From Zizania palustris (lineage: Eukaryota; Streptophyta; Magnoliopsida; Poales; Poaceae): 64,000 nt of DNA. Numbering within the stretch: the first letter of the stretch is position 1; every line of letters starts with the position of its first letter. Of this stretch, positions 1 through 10,978 are shown in pieces. The notes beneath the pieces are model-generated. The model saw only the letters and a list, made by a program, of their open reading frames with translations. It searched no databases and was not told the origin of the DNA. The position numbers and the translations under genes are program-made. The stretch lies in contig JAAALK010000084.1 in NCBI GenBank assembly GCA_019279435.1, forward strand, positions 12,418,916 through 12,482,915. The letters run 5' to 3'.

Positions 1-1221
1 CCCAAAAAGTTTTTTGTAAAACCCATAAATGTGGTTCTTAAGATCTCCCTGACCCTGGATAACTGCCCCCTCATCTTCGAGAGACAGGATAGAGGCTTTC
101 TTTTTCCTACAAGTAGCAACTTTATGGAAATAACTGGTATTGGCGTCCCCAGAGAGCAACCACTGTTGCCCACTTCTCCTCCGCCAGAATTCAGCTTCTC
201 TGTGGAACAACTCATTAATTTTGTGATCCAACAAATGCCTCTCCTCCCACTCGATTCTCGTAAGATCACCATTATCAGCTTTAACATCCAACTCCTTGAT
301 CCTTTCCATCAAAGTGCTTCTCTCAATATTATTAGCTCTTTTCAAATTTAAACCCCACCCATTAAGTTTCCTTCGCAAAAGTTGGCCCTGAGCCTTCCAA
401 AAGTCCAAAATTGGAGCATGCCTCCTAGGAGGCCAGATGGACTGCACCCAATCAGTGAACCCAACACTAAGCAACCAGGAATTTTCAAATCTGAATCTTT
501 TGGGAATCATCGTAATTTTCCTATCTAGATCAACCAGGAGAGGACAATGATCTGAGCCAACCATATTCAGAGTGTTAACCACCGCCGCTGGGAACAAAGC
601 ATCCCAAGTATTCGAAACCAAGATTTTGTCTAAAACCTCTCTAGTGGGGTCCCCTTGCTTATTAGACCAAGTGAATTTACAACCCAAACGAACCATCTTA
701 GTCAACTCCTGATCATTAATGAAATCATTGAAGGCTTTAAGCCACTGCCAATGAATAGCACCCTTGCTTTTTTCGGTAGGATGCCTAATCATGTAAAAGT
801 CACCCCCAATCAGCACTGGGAGTTGTTGATTAACTAGCTTGGTGGAAAGTTCTTGTAAGAACCTAGATTTCGCATCATCTAGAACAGGACCATAAATGTT
901 CTTAATCTCCCCAAAACTCTTCGCAAGCTTAAACTCAACACTGATGCTAACAAAAAATTCCCCCTGGTCTACCCCAAGAATCCTGACCACATCAAGGTTA
1001 GCCCTCACCAGGAGCCCCCCGGAATGACCCACAGCAGGCTTGGTAAGCCAAAAGAAATCCTTACCTAAACAAAAGGCATCAAGCTCCCGAGAAGAGAAAC
1101 TATCTCTCAACGTCTCTTGCAAACAAAGGAAATCAAACCTATGGTTGTGCATCAAATCAGTCAGAAGTTTCCTTCTGCCACTATTACCTAACCCCCTAAC
1201 ATTCCAGAAAAGCATTTTCAT
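1..1221 (-). CDS. LINE ORF2, endonuclease part (partial at the left edge)
   Basis: Reading the minus strand from the ATG at 1221, the frame stays open to base 1, about 407 codons. It begins MKMLFWNVRGLG, the usual start of the plant LINE endonuclease/exonuclease/phosphatase fold. It then shows a catalytic-Glu context (FLCLQET), NIYGP, a GGDF motif (GGDFYMIRH) and the terminal SDHCP motif near residue 225. The endonuclease nicks target DNA to prime reverse transcription. After it comes the linker that precedes the reverse transcriptase, with the family motif SGDANTSYFHK. The reverse transcriptase itself lies beyond the window. No stop or frameshift was seen, in contrast to ORF1. The start overlaps the ORF1 stop by four bases (ATGA at 1221-1218). 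Confidence 0.85.
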   Translation of the reverse strand, partial: MKMLFWNVRGLGNSGRRKLLTDLMHNHRFDFLCLQETLRDSFSSRELDAFCLGKDFFWLTKPAVGHSGGLLVRANLDVVRILGVDQGEFFVSISVEFKLAKSFGEIKNIYGPVLDDAKSRFLQELSTKLVNQQLPVLIGGDFYMIRHPTEKSKGAIHWQWLKAFNDFINDQELTKMVRLGCKFTWSNKQGDPTREVLDKILVSNTWDALFPAAVVNTLNMVGSDHCPLLVDLDRKITMIPKRFRFENSWLLSVGFTDWVQSIWPPRRHAPILDFWKAQGQLLRRKLNGWGLNLKRANNIERSTLMERIKELDVKADNGDLTRIEWEERHLLDHKINELFHREAEFWRRRSGQQWLLSGDANTSYFHKVATCRKKKASILSLEDEGAVIQGQGDLKNHIYGFYKKLFG

Positions 1222-3640
1222 AAAGACACAACTTCCCCCCCCCCACCCTCACCAGATAGCATTTCACCCTCCAAGGTGGGAAGTTCTACTAATTGAGCCC
1301 TCGAATCTACGTCGTCTTTTTTCTCTGTCTCAGAGTGCTGAGCCATAAACACAAGAGCCTGCGCTAGCTCCCGGGCCTTAATCAAACTAATGTTCTGATC
1401 CTTCTCACCAGGGGAGCCACCCAAATTAATACCCGACTCAAACGCCAAAGACACCAAATGTTCATTATCAACGGATTGCAGAATTGTAAAACGGGAAGTA
1501 CCTGAGACATCAACTTTAATCTCAGCTCTGATCTGAGCCTTCAACTGAATAGGAACCCCGTCGCATTTAATCCTCGAACTCTGACGAACAGCGACTGGAG
1601 GCAACTTCACTTTCTTCCCTTTCTCTCCCCGAGCTGCTCTTCCTTTCTTCTTCCCAATTTCCTCAATTTTTCCCACTTGAAACCCCACAACAGGCATACC
1701 TTTATCTCCTTGCTCATACACGGCCCCAACTGAGGCCCCCTGACTTAACTAGCTGTCCACCTCCGCCTCAGTACTCTCAACCTCCTTTTCCTGCAATATC
1801 ATCAATCGAAGACTCTCCTCTTCAGCAGACCTCAGCTCCCCAAAGGACTGACAAGCATTGTTTGACCTCAGTTCAGACTCATTCAGGATCAAATCTTGAC
1901 AGGCAGCTACCGGCCGAACATCAGCCAAAACCAAACTCTTGTTCGTACACTCGCCCAAATTACCAGCGCCATCCCCTGCAACCGGATTAAAGTAGTGCGC
2001 AGGTAAACGGGAAAGAACATCTTCTTCAGAACTCTCTTCAGATTCCATCTCCTGATCAACATTATCTTGAGCCTTATTGTCATTCTAAGGAGCCTCATCT
2101 TTCTTACTCAAAGAGGAATTAGTCGAATCGGAGCGCTCACGGCTTTCTTTGCCGGTACCCTTTTTTTCCTCAAACCTTTCATGTTTGTCCCCTCGAATTT
2201 TAAACCCCTCTGGATTAGGTCTGTCAAACTGAACACCTTCAAGCTCAGGAACCCACTTGAATTTGTATCCAGTTGTGTTCACAAAAATTTCAGAATATCC
2301 CTCAATCTTCCATGGATCCCTACATAGAATCTTCACCCTAACCGGACCAAATCCATTCAAACTACCTACATCCACTTCCACCGGGTTACCCACCAGTCTG
2401 GCAATGGGGTTTACAAACTGAACTTCACGCACAATAGCAGGAATCCCAAAGGCTTTCACCCACACAGTCTGCAATTCTGAGAAAGCATTCAGCGCCCTGT
2501 CAGACACCCTGATATTCGCCTTGATTTTGAACTTTTGGAACTCAAAACACTTCAATCTTGCCAATTCCCATCTTGCTTCTTTCGACGGAAACTCAATCAA
2601 AAACTGATCCCTGTCAATCTGTAAAACACTCCAATCCCAAACCACGGCATATAGATGCTTCAGCTCAATCACAATCTTCGCTTTAGAACAGAATCCCTCT
2701 TCCACAGTCAGAATACCCGTGACCGCAGCCCTCGACGAAAGCTTCTCCGAAACCTCAATATTAAGATGATGAAAGGATTGATTCGGCATCCCATACCCAC
2801 ACAACTCCAAGGAAACAGAAGATTTCCCGATTTTTTGACCATCCATCGGGGGGCACTTAGATGAGATATGCCCGGATTGTTTACACGCAAAGCAAAGAGT
2901 AGGGTTGGTGCAGTTCGCTTGGTGATGGCCGAATAAACCGCAGTTGAAGCAAGTGATTTCATCTGCTTTAGCATCTCTCCCACCCTTAGGGTCACGGCGA
3001 AACTATGAGCCCCCTAACCTTCCTCTCTCTTCCAGACAAAGGATCGTTCCTCTCTCTTGGAATTCTGAGGAATCTTCTCCCAATCCTTCCAGCTCTTCCC
3101 TTTGCCACCAGCATCCGAACCCAAACCTTGCTCCCTTTCTCCTCTCCCAGAATCCCAATCATGGAGGTGTCTCTTACCTCCGCCCTTGCCATCAACCCAT
3201 TTCCGATCCATAGCAGCACCACTCACAACCTCCGCAAAAGAACGAGAATCAACCAGTTTCGGAGAGCACCGTCGTACCTTGATCGCAGTGGAATGGAAGC
3301 GGCGGATATCTTCACGCGAAGCCGGAAACCCTAATTCCCACACTTGCGGGGTGAGAGTAGCCCCCTTTGGAACCCAGATCCACTCGGGTTTAGCCGGCGA
3401 CCAGGAGCGGACGCAGATTTCCTCCCACTCAACACCTCCCCCTGGGTATACACCTTCCTTCACAGCCCAACAAGCCTCCGAATCCCCCTCAGAAAGCAAA
3501 TCCACCTCACCGTGAGGAGAGGCCTGGACGCGGGGCAGGCCAAAAGCGGCCCACTCCGTGGAGGCCGGCCTGGAAACCCCCGAGGATGACCTAGGATCGC
3601 CATGAACGAGAACCCGAGACGCTAGGCTCTCCACCGACAT
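1218..3640 (-). pseudogene. LINE ORF1 (gag-like, DUF4283 plus zinc knuckles), broken
   Basis: Open segments at 3640-3014, about 3002-2085, 2084-1749 and 1748-1218 line up as one ORF1. The middle part has two CCHC knuckles (CFNCGLFGHHQANC and CFACKQSGHISSKC, about 2960-2850). A DUF4283-like nucleic-acid-binding region follows (about 2700-2280), then an acidic, low-complexity tail. ORF1 proteins of this type bind LINE RNA and travel with it. The breaks are a frameshift between 3014 and 3005 with a TAG at about 3005-3003, and in-frame TAG codons at 2087-2085 and 1751-1749. The ATG at 3640 is preferred over the one at 3685, because 3651 onward belongs to a segment duplicated elsewhere in the window. 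Confidence 0.8.
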
Positions 3641-3650
3641 AACGACCCCC

Positions 3651-3828
3651 AAAATATTGCACGTATTTCTAAGACATAAAACCATCTGTACTAATCAATG
3701 TAGGTCTAGATGATAAAAATACGAAGGTACTTCTTAAGAATGGTAAATTATTAAATCTCTTTTCTCTCTTTATCTCTTATCACTCCAACACTAACCCCGA
3801 CGACTGCTATCTTGCATCTTGCATGAGT
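3651..3828 (+). repeat. Direct repeat R1 (about 175 bp), copy next to the LINE
   Basis: This segment is about 94% identical by eye to 5302-5476. It runs from aaaatattgcacgtatttc to the TTGCATG near 3828. One end coincides with the upstream end of the LINE and the other with the start of an LTR-like fragment. It does not begin TG or end CA, and no coding potential was recognised. Confidence 0.8.
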
Positions 3829-4495
3829 TGCAGGTTTTTATGCTCGGAGCCCCTTCGCCAAAGGTGTCCGAAGCCAGGAAGCTGGTTTCGGAGGTTGCCG
3901 GAACACCCCTCGACGGGATCCCTTCTTCGACTACCCATGCCAGACCATCAGGCTGTTGTCGGTTTAACAAAGTCTCGCTCGCCAGCACGCTCTGTAGTAG
4001 GCTTCGTCACTTCAGGCTTCACTGTGACTATATTTCGCTCCGAACGAAGTCGCGCTAGCGCGTTGTGTTGGTATATTTGTATCGTGTCAAAGACTTCGCA
4101 CCAAATCCCACTGTTCGGAGGTGATCTCGCGTCGAGATCTGTTCAAAGCCTGCCTTCGGCCAGATCGGTCTGAACACCGAAGACTACCTTTGGTGAGACC
4201 CTTCACACTAGACGCCGAAGGTACCCTTCGGCGAGATCCTTCACACAGTACCCTTCGAATCAGTCAGACTCTAGTCAGCCTACTGGTTTATTTTATTTAA
4301 TATATTTCTTTTCGGCTAATTGGATTATCTCTGTGTGATCTGATTACCTAGCGACTCCACCCCCTTGACACTATTAAGGGTAGTAGGAATGTGACGTCAG
4401 TGTTGTGTTACACTTAGGATTGTCCCTAAGTATCCGCACACTTTTGGATCGTCGAACTGACCCAGGTGTGGGGGCACGTTTTCGTGTCAACACAT
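3829..4495 (+). mobile_element. LTR-like fragment, possibly a solo LTR
   Basis: The segment is rich in CTTCGG/CCGAAG words like those in the Tat-type elements further right. It ends with a run containing GACCCAGGTGTGGGGGCACG and GTGTCAACA, a style typical of the 3' end of grass Gypsy LTRs. No second LTR, internal coding region or convincing target-site duplication was found, so the boundaries are approximate and it may be a truncated piece. Confidence 0.4.
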
Positions 4496-5301
4496 GTGTA
4501 CATGATTAGTACCATATTGCCTATTTGGTGTGATAGAAACACACTTATAAGGTGGAGTTATCTCTATTAATTAAATAGAGAAAATTCATGAGAACTTGGC
4601 TAAATCCACACGCACGCGCGCACGTATTTGCATATTTTCGCATGAGATACTGCGTGATTTTTGACTTGCGACGAGCGAATGTGTGTGTTGTAGTAGAATA
4701 ACTCCAAGTCATTTTGAATTTTTGAACTTTCATGTATACATTATATGTACCTAAATGTACTGTTTTAATGTGATTAAAACTGAAATTTGGATAGTAATCA
4801 AATGTCAGAATAAATGTTTTAGTTACTAGTCATTTTGAATGCCTATTTTAAAACTTACGTTACTAGTACTTTATTTTGGCATGGCTATGGTTGTCTATAA
4901 AAGTTTGGAGACGTCCAATCTGAAGAGTGCTTTTTAATCTCCATTCTCTCTTTCTCCTTCTATGATCCACTGCTTTGAGTTGTTGCATTGCTTAGACTTC
5001 ATCAACTTTCTTTCCGGCATGCACCGGATTGAAAGAAGAGTGGGATCTTCGAACCATTGTTGTAGAGAACTCCTGCACGGTGATTAGGTTTCTGGGCAGC
5101 GCTTCTGCGCGACCGCTTGTGTGAACCTCGACTTCGACTACTTCCTGTATGTGCTGCCTGTAGCTACTTATGTTGATCAAATAAGTAGTTTATATGTTTT
5201 TTTAGCAGCATGTGTGTCCTTAAGTACATGAAATGTCTGCTAGAATTTATTTATGCATTGGTGTTCATCTATGAGTTTTTCCTTCTAATAAAATTAGAAT
5301 T
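4496..5301. other. Intergenic, no gene recognised
   Basis: This stretch is AT-rich in its left half. A TATA-like TCTATAAAAG lies at about 4895-4904, followed by a pyrimidine-rich stretch (4935-4975), which looks like a promoter or LTR remnant. No protein family was recognised in any frame. Confidence 0.4.
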
Positions 5302-5476
5302 AAAATATTGCACATATTTCTAAGACATAAAACCATCTGTACTAATCAATGTAGGTCTAGATAATAAAAATATGAAAGTACTTCTTAAAAATGGTAAATT
5401 ATTAAATATCTTTTCTCTCTTTATCTCTTATCACTCCAACACTGACCCCGACGACTGCTATCTTGCATCCTGCATG
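5302..5476 (+). repeat. Direct repeat R2 (about 175 bp)
   Basis: Second copy of the segment at 3651-3828, differing at roughly ten positions. It lies in otherwise unremarkable intergenic sequence, so it probably represents the host or repeat sequence without the neighbouring insertions. Confidence 0.8.
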
Positions 5477-7223
5477 TTGCTAGGCACCATTGCTTGTGTT
5501 ATTCCATAAAGTCCGTTTTCGAGTCAAGTCTATTCGAGCTGTACAATTTCACATCTAAAATAATCTATTTCATATTCACATCCACGTATCATCCCCTGGA
5601 GTCTAAATATATTAGAAAAATGGTTTATCGTACAATATGACTACTATCTATTCAAAACCGATCCGTTTTCCTTAAATTAGAGTTTGTGTTGGTGTTGACA
5701 TGATATAGCAATCATCAATCACATGCAGTAAGCTAGATGCACTAGAATAACTGGCCCTAAATCCTAGTGATCGCTGCCCCTCATTGGGCCTGTATGATGA
5801 CAATATCTTTCCGTTGTTGAAAGATTACAATTCGTGTAGACGTGTAGTCTACTAAAAGCAGAGTATATATCAAACCGCATGGAAAAGTGTCTTCTGGTGA
5901 AAAGAGAGTGATATTGTTGGGCCTTATTGGTTTTTTTCATCATTATTTGATTGATCATATCCCATGTTTGGATCAGATCAGTGTATCTTGTGTTCGAAGG
6001 GTTTAGCATGATCACATTCTGTTTTTTTTTCATTTCAGGAACATGCATACTTTTGTTAGGTGGATGAGGTGTATAGGGCCCATGTCCCATGAATGGATTT
6101 ACGCATGTCATGGAAACAAGCTTGTTAATTCTTGTTAATTTTATTCCGGCAGTGACTATTCTGATTTGATTCATGGAAGGAAATATTTCGGTAAGACAAT
6201 ACCGGTGTACTATTCCAGGGTCTAATAAAATATATATAGATATAATTAAATATGATATATTTGAATATATTGATATCTTAAATATAGTGTACAGCTTGAA
6301 TATAATATAATATAATATATAGCTTAATATAAGTGATATGTAACACATATTAAAAAATTTAAATATAATTTTGACCGGAATAATCAGTATGTGCCGGTAT
6401 TGATCGGTATTGAAGCCGAAACGGTACACTACTTAGTATGTATCGGTTTTAGTGATGAAATGGTATATACCGGCCGGTACCGAAATGGAATTGATAAGGC
6501 TGCGTAGAAAAGAGATGACATGAAAAATGAAACGCTCTTTTTTTTATCTGCTAATATGTCTCTGGGTGAGCATTTATGTGGAATTAACATATGTGATTTG
6601 GTTGGTTACAGTCTCCAGATGCTGAAATTTGACCACTTTAGGTTGGTTTATGCTTCTTGTGTTTTACAGTTAACTCCTACTTTGTCTGAACTTAGCAATA
6701 ACGATGTATTGAGAATTACAACGTGATAATATGGTATCTTACAGTTAAAAGATGTATTCAGGCAAGTTTCTTGATCTTGTACTAGGTAGGAAGTGCATGC
6801 AGACTGTTCTTCCCATGCACCAATGCTTGCACATTTCGCATGCTCTCTTCGCTGTAGAGACAAGTGCAACATGACCGATTGTAAAGTAAGCAGCCATTCT
6901 GTCCTGATTACTATTTTGTTAAGTTTTGACATGTGACCGGTTGAGTGGGTCCATTAGGATAAAAACAGAGCATATACCCTAATGTCATCCGAACCAAGAA
7001 CACAACAACACAGATCATAGCCATACCATGCAGTTATTATGATTATCTCTCTCTCTCTTCTTTTCATTCGCTTTGTCAGGGGAACAAGAGGATTGGATAT
7101 GATTGTGCTTTTTGACAGTGTGCATTCCATTAGCCCATACCAACATTAGCTAGGTAGATAATTCTTTAACCAGGATCGGTTACAAAGATCAGACATGCTC
7201 TTTCTTCCTAGCAAGAGAGAAAA
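5477..7223. other. Intergenic, AT-rich, with a diffuse inverted-repeat block
   Basis: No gene was recognised. Around 6140-6490 an AT-rich core (6225-6370) is flanked by related segments carrying ACCGGTATT-type words in opposite orientation (about 6195-6220 and 6375-6480). This could be an old MITE, but no clean terminal inverted repeat or target-site duplication is visible. Confidence 0.35.
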
Positions 7224-7438
7224 GAGTCGCACTTGTTTGGTTTCCGGCCACAATTTGTCACACCTCAACTTAAGAATTTGTCTGGCGAGGAAAATGAGTA
7301 CCACACTTTTGATGGAAAAAACTGTAGCAGAAAATTGTGGCTAGTCTGAGTTTAATAATAAACCAAATAACTACCAAACTAGTTGTGGCACATCTAACTT
7401 TAGACGTGACAATTTGTGGCCGAGAACCAAACAGACTC
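7224..7438. mobile_element. MITE with about 30-bp terminal inverted repeats
   Basis: The left end (GAGTCGCACTTGTTTGGTTT then CCGGCCACAATTTGTCAC) is matched in inverted orientation by the right end, which reads GTGACAATTTGTGGCCGAGA then ACCAAACAGACTC. The element is 215 bp with no coding capacity. The TGTTTGGTT and GGCCACAA core is typical of abundant grass MITEs. The superfamily was not determined and target-site duplications were not resolved. Confidence 0.7.
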
Positions 7439-8129
7439 TCAGTGCCACTGCTGACAAGACAATCTTTGGGAGCAGGAAACCAATGGATTCAGTTAATAGA
7501 GAATTGAATGCTATTGTACATGTTAGGTGTTGACCCCCCACAGTCAATTAATTCGAGCTTTTACTTGTTTAGCCTGTACTGCTGCACCATCTGTAGACTG
7601 TAGATGCTTTGACAAGTTTTGACAGTGATTTACCATCACCTGAACTGGATTGCACTCTTCTGATTGACTTGAGCTTGTGCTTGAGCAGAGACTCTTGTCT
7701 GCACCTAGACTGGACTAGTACATCTTATTCTTAAAGTTTTTCAACCTCGAGTTTCATCTCTGTATTTTGAGTGACAAGATTTTACATTGACTCAACAAGC
7801 CTATCATAATCTTTTAGAAGAAAGAGACTGTTTTCTCAGGTAATATACTGGACTAGTACATATACATATAAAATTAATGCTCACTTAGTGAGTCCAGATC
7901 AGGCTGTAACAAATGCAGATAAAGTCCAGATCAGGTAATATACTGGACTAGTACAATATATTCAGATCTCTATACTTTAAACCTCCTCCCCTTTACTCTT
8001 CCCAAGACGAGCCACGTCATCGCTTTGCAGAAAGGTCTCTAAGCTTTTTGTAATTTGTCACGACTCCAGGGCATTTTGGCTAGCGTGGCAGCTCCGCGTG
8101 TCGCCACGTCGCCCAAGGCTGGTCCGGTT
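7439..8129. other. Intergenic, no gene recognised
   Basis: Ordinary AT-rich sequence. The phrase ATATACTGGACTAGTACA occurs twice, at about 7842 and 7938, as a short local duplication. Nothing coding was recognised. Confidence 0.4.
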
Positions 8130-8740
8130 TTTTTGCGAAAAAACCCTCACGGTCGTCGCTAATTGTGGGAAGTCCCGGCGCAATCTATCCACTCTCTTGC
8201 GCTTTTTGCGTCAGAGCCCCCGTTTCCTGAAATTTTATACGTGAAGGAGAGAAAAATCGGAAAAAAAATCGCACCGCGCTCTGAAAACAGGAACAACAAA
8301 GTGTTTTTTTGCAAACCTTCCATGCTAGCAGGGAGACCCCGCGTGCCCTGTCTCCCATTCACCCATCCCTATCCCGCTCGGCGCCTCCCCCGACCTGGGC
8401 GGCTGCCCTAGCCCACCGCCGCCTCCCCCGCCTAGCCGTTCATCGCCGCCGCCTCCACCGCCTGCCGGCTCCCTCGGCTGCCCGCTCGCTGCCGCTTACC
8501 GCCTGCGTGGCCGCTGCCGCCAGTGCCTCCCCGCTCCACAACCCTCCCTCCCATTCTCGGGCTCTCCACCTCGCGCTAGGACACCGTGCCTCTCACGGCT
8601 CCGCTCGCAGGCGCCACCGACGAGCGCGAGCGAGGGCGTTGGGGAAGCGACTGAGATCGGCGGACGAGACCTACGAGCAGTTGATGAGGGCCAGATCTGG
8701 AGATGACTTGGCGGGAGGATACCAGATCTGGAAATAGAAT
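8130..8740 (+). other. GC-rich island resembling the first exon or promoter of a grass gene
   Basis: GC content and CpG density rise sharply, with clusters of CCGCC and GCCGCC from about 8330 to 8640 inside AT-rich surroundings. Open frames exist on both strands but are low-complexity, rich in Arg, Ala and Pro, and match no family I recognise. It is most like the CpG-rich 5' UTR or first exon of a grass gene. It could be the head of the gene whose ATG8-like fragments lie at 10.0-10.2 kb, or a captured fragment. Confidence 0.35.
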
Positions 8741-10021
8741 AGGATATTGGAGGGACCACGTACAGAAGCTTCGCTAATCTTAAGATCACAGCAAGTTCTG
8801 ATATCATTTCCCCCTTGATTGATTGGAAGGAGCTGTTATGCTTTGCGCTGATTTCCCTCAAAATTTTTGCTTGATCACAAAGAAGTTGGTTAAGGAGCAG
8901 GCTTCAGTGAAGACTGATCTAGAAATGGCTTGTATATTTCTCAGTGTTTATCAATGTTTCAGTTTCTGCATATATTTGATTGTGTCTTTGAGGTCTTCTG
9001 ATTGATCAATGGCAAACTTGTAAATATGTACTAGTACTATATGTTATTACGACTGTTTCAGTTGCATAATCCTAGTGGTATGACATGCATAGTTTTGTAT
9101 TTCTAGTTCTATTTGAAAATCCTATCATGATTTTATGGACGACTGGATTCAGCACTGAGGAGATCAAATGAACATCATTATATTTCCTGAACTACCTTGT
9201 TAGCTTTGCATCATGTAACCATATGTGCTAATATTCATGTCAACATGGCAGTAAAATATTCTAGCAGTGTAGGCAGCTCACAAGTAATAGATCATTACCA
9301 TTTTAAGGCTTCACGTATTGTAGATAGTCTGAATATCATGATCATACCTTGTGTTTGTTATTCCTATTTATTTCCCCTGAATTTACATCTACGTAGTTGT
9401 GTTGAAAATTGAAATATCCTACCTATGAGTTGTCATATGTTGTATAGTATCATCTTTCCGTACCAACAGTCATACTCTATTTTTCTTGAAGTATTTATAA
9501 ATTGGCAGTAAGATTATCTGTGTTGCTTCCTGTTGATGATGTCAATGGAAGCTATGATCTGTTTGGTGTTTTATACTTTTTTGATGGATGGATGTAGGCA
9601 CGTAGTTGCGCAAAATCGATTGCTGGAGCTGTAGAGAACTAGAGATTGTTGTTTGTGAACCCTTGGTAGTTTCCGTTATGGTGTTAGATTGTTTAGTTCT
9701 GTTGCTAGATGATCGGGTAGTTGTTAGGTTTTGGTGTTAGTTTTGTTTGTAGGATCTCATCTGCCCTCTCTATGGTCAATTTGTACATGCATAGGACGAT
9801 GCTTGGCCAATGTCTAGACTCTACAGTTGTAATAATGTGTGTGGTTGGCTGTAATTATGGGCTTGTGTTAATTCTTACCACATTGTAATATTTTACCATC
9901 AAAAGTTCCTTTTACTGTTTTCGTTTACCAATGGAGTACAAGCTTTTCATTTGTCCAGCGTAATTACTTGCTTTCTCTGCAGGATTATTGAAATCTCATT
10001 TTATTTATGTTATGTTTCACA
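8741..10021. other. AT-rich, intron-like or intergenic sequence
   Basis: No coding signal was recognised. The stretch lies between the GC-rich island and the first ATG8-like exon and ends in a good acceptor (TTTCACAG at about 10014-10021), so part of it may be an old intron. Confidence 0.35.
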
Positions 10022-10218
10022 GGAAGGAGACAGGCTGAGGCGCAGAGAGAAGTATCCTGATAGAATTCATGTAATCTAGATTGATTCTTGTTGTTTGTGT
10101 TGTTTGCATACTTCTTCATCATTGTTTTGTTCTCATATGATGCAACTTCCTATGATGTAAGTCATTGTTGAGGAGGCTGAGAGGAGCGACATTCTCAAAC
10201 CCTTTTTAAGATAAACCA
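10022..10218 (+). pseudogene. ATG8 (autophagy ubiquitin-like protein) gene fragment, frameshifted
   Basis: Two blocks match the N-terminal half of ATG8, the ubiquitin-like protein that is lipidated on autophagosome membranes. Block one (10022-10068) encodes RRQAEA in one frame and REKYPDRI in another. Block two (10162-10218) encodes VIVEEAERSDI, then diverges and stops (TAA at 10216-10218). In ATG8 these segments are contiguous around an intron after PDRIP, and here a GTAATC donor and about 90 bp of intron-like sequence separate them. The intron shows that this is a genomic copy, not a retrocopy. The frame break between RRQAEA and REKYPDRI fits loss of about eight bases. Start, ubiquitin-like core and C-terminal glycine are absent, so it is non-functional. 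Confidence 0.8.
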
Positions 10219-10978
10219 AGACATGACTTCTGTTCTTCTCTAAGTAATAGGAATTGTACAAAATATAGATAAAATGATGTGTTGTTGAAATTATTCTTTG
10301 CACCTGTACTCAAATTTTAAATATTATGGATGTGATGGATCAATGTTGTCATCATCAATTTTATCTCTTATTATTTCTTATCCAAAGATCTTTCATCGGA
10401 GCTATACAGGATATGATTCGAACCATTGTACACTCAGAGGCCAGTATTTGGATCTTTATCCACGTAAAATGTTTGATCTATATAAAAATATACTTTATCT
10501 TAACATATTTTGATATGTCATGTAATAGATGAAGTAAAGATAGGTAACTTTGCTTTCAGGTGGTTATCAGCATCCAAGGTATCTGCCAATTTTTTATATC
10601 TACTCCTAAATTTGAAAATTAGCATGTGTTTGATGGTGAGCAATGAACATACATAATTCCTCTAGAAAATACACTTTAAAAGCTACTCGATTCATGTCAT
10701 AATCCTGAAAACCTAGAAAATGATGTAGTGTTGTCCATTACTAGAATTTTCTTTAGAGCAGAAATGAACTTGCGTACTGCAAGTTCTATTGAAAATAAAC
10801 TCAATGGATTGTAAAAATATCTAAAAGGAACATATGTGACCAAAATAGAGTAGAGATAAACAGGAAAGATGCTTAAGAATGTGCTATGTTGTTGAGATGG
10901 GGAGAAGTGTACTATGAGATTTCTTCCATATTTGTAAATTACTAAATTTATTGATCTCCTGTCATATCTGACATTGTA
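10219..10978. other. AT-rich sequence between two gene fragments
   Basis: Nothing coding was recognised. A short exon-like stretch flanked by TTTCAG (10554-10559) and GTATCT (10579-10584) is too small to assign. The region ends at a possible splice acceptor (TTGTAG, 10973-10978) before the CBP60-like exon. Confidence 0.35.

Larger units (their letters stand above)
1..3650 (-). mobile_element. LINE (L1-type non-LTR retrotransposon), cut by the window edge
   Basis: Two consecutive minus-strand reading frames have the order of a plant L1-type LINE: an ORF1 with a DUF4283-like RNA-binding region and zinc knuckles, then an ORF2 that opens with an apurinic-type endonuclease domain. The reverse transcriptase would lie to the left of base 1 and is not in the window. 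The 5' end is placed at about 3650, because from 3651 onward the sequence matches a second copy at 5302-5476 and is therefore probably not LINE. ORF1 is broken, so this copy is not autonomous. No 3' tail or target-site duplication can be checked because the left end is missing. Confidence 0.85.

Noticed and set aside
3651..5476. R1/R2 pair as LTRs of a very small retrotransposon
   Set aside because: They do not begin TG or end CA, and neither a primer-binding site nor a polypurine tract is seen next to them.
5764..6429. 221-codon minus-strand frame
   Set aside because: AT-rich with Ile/Tyr/Leu runs over the inverted-repeat block; no recognisable family and no gene-like composition.
8309..8737. 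142-codon frame in the GC-rich island
   Set aside because: Arg/Ala/Pro/His composition typical of non-coding CpG-rich grass leaders; kept only as a possible first-exon island.
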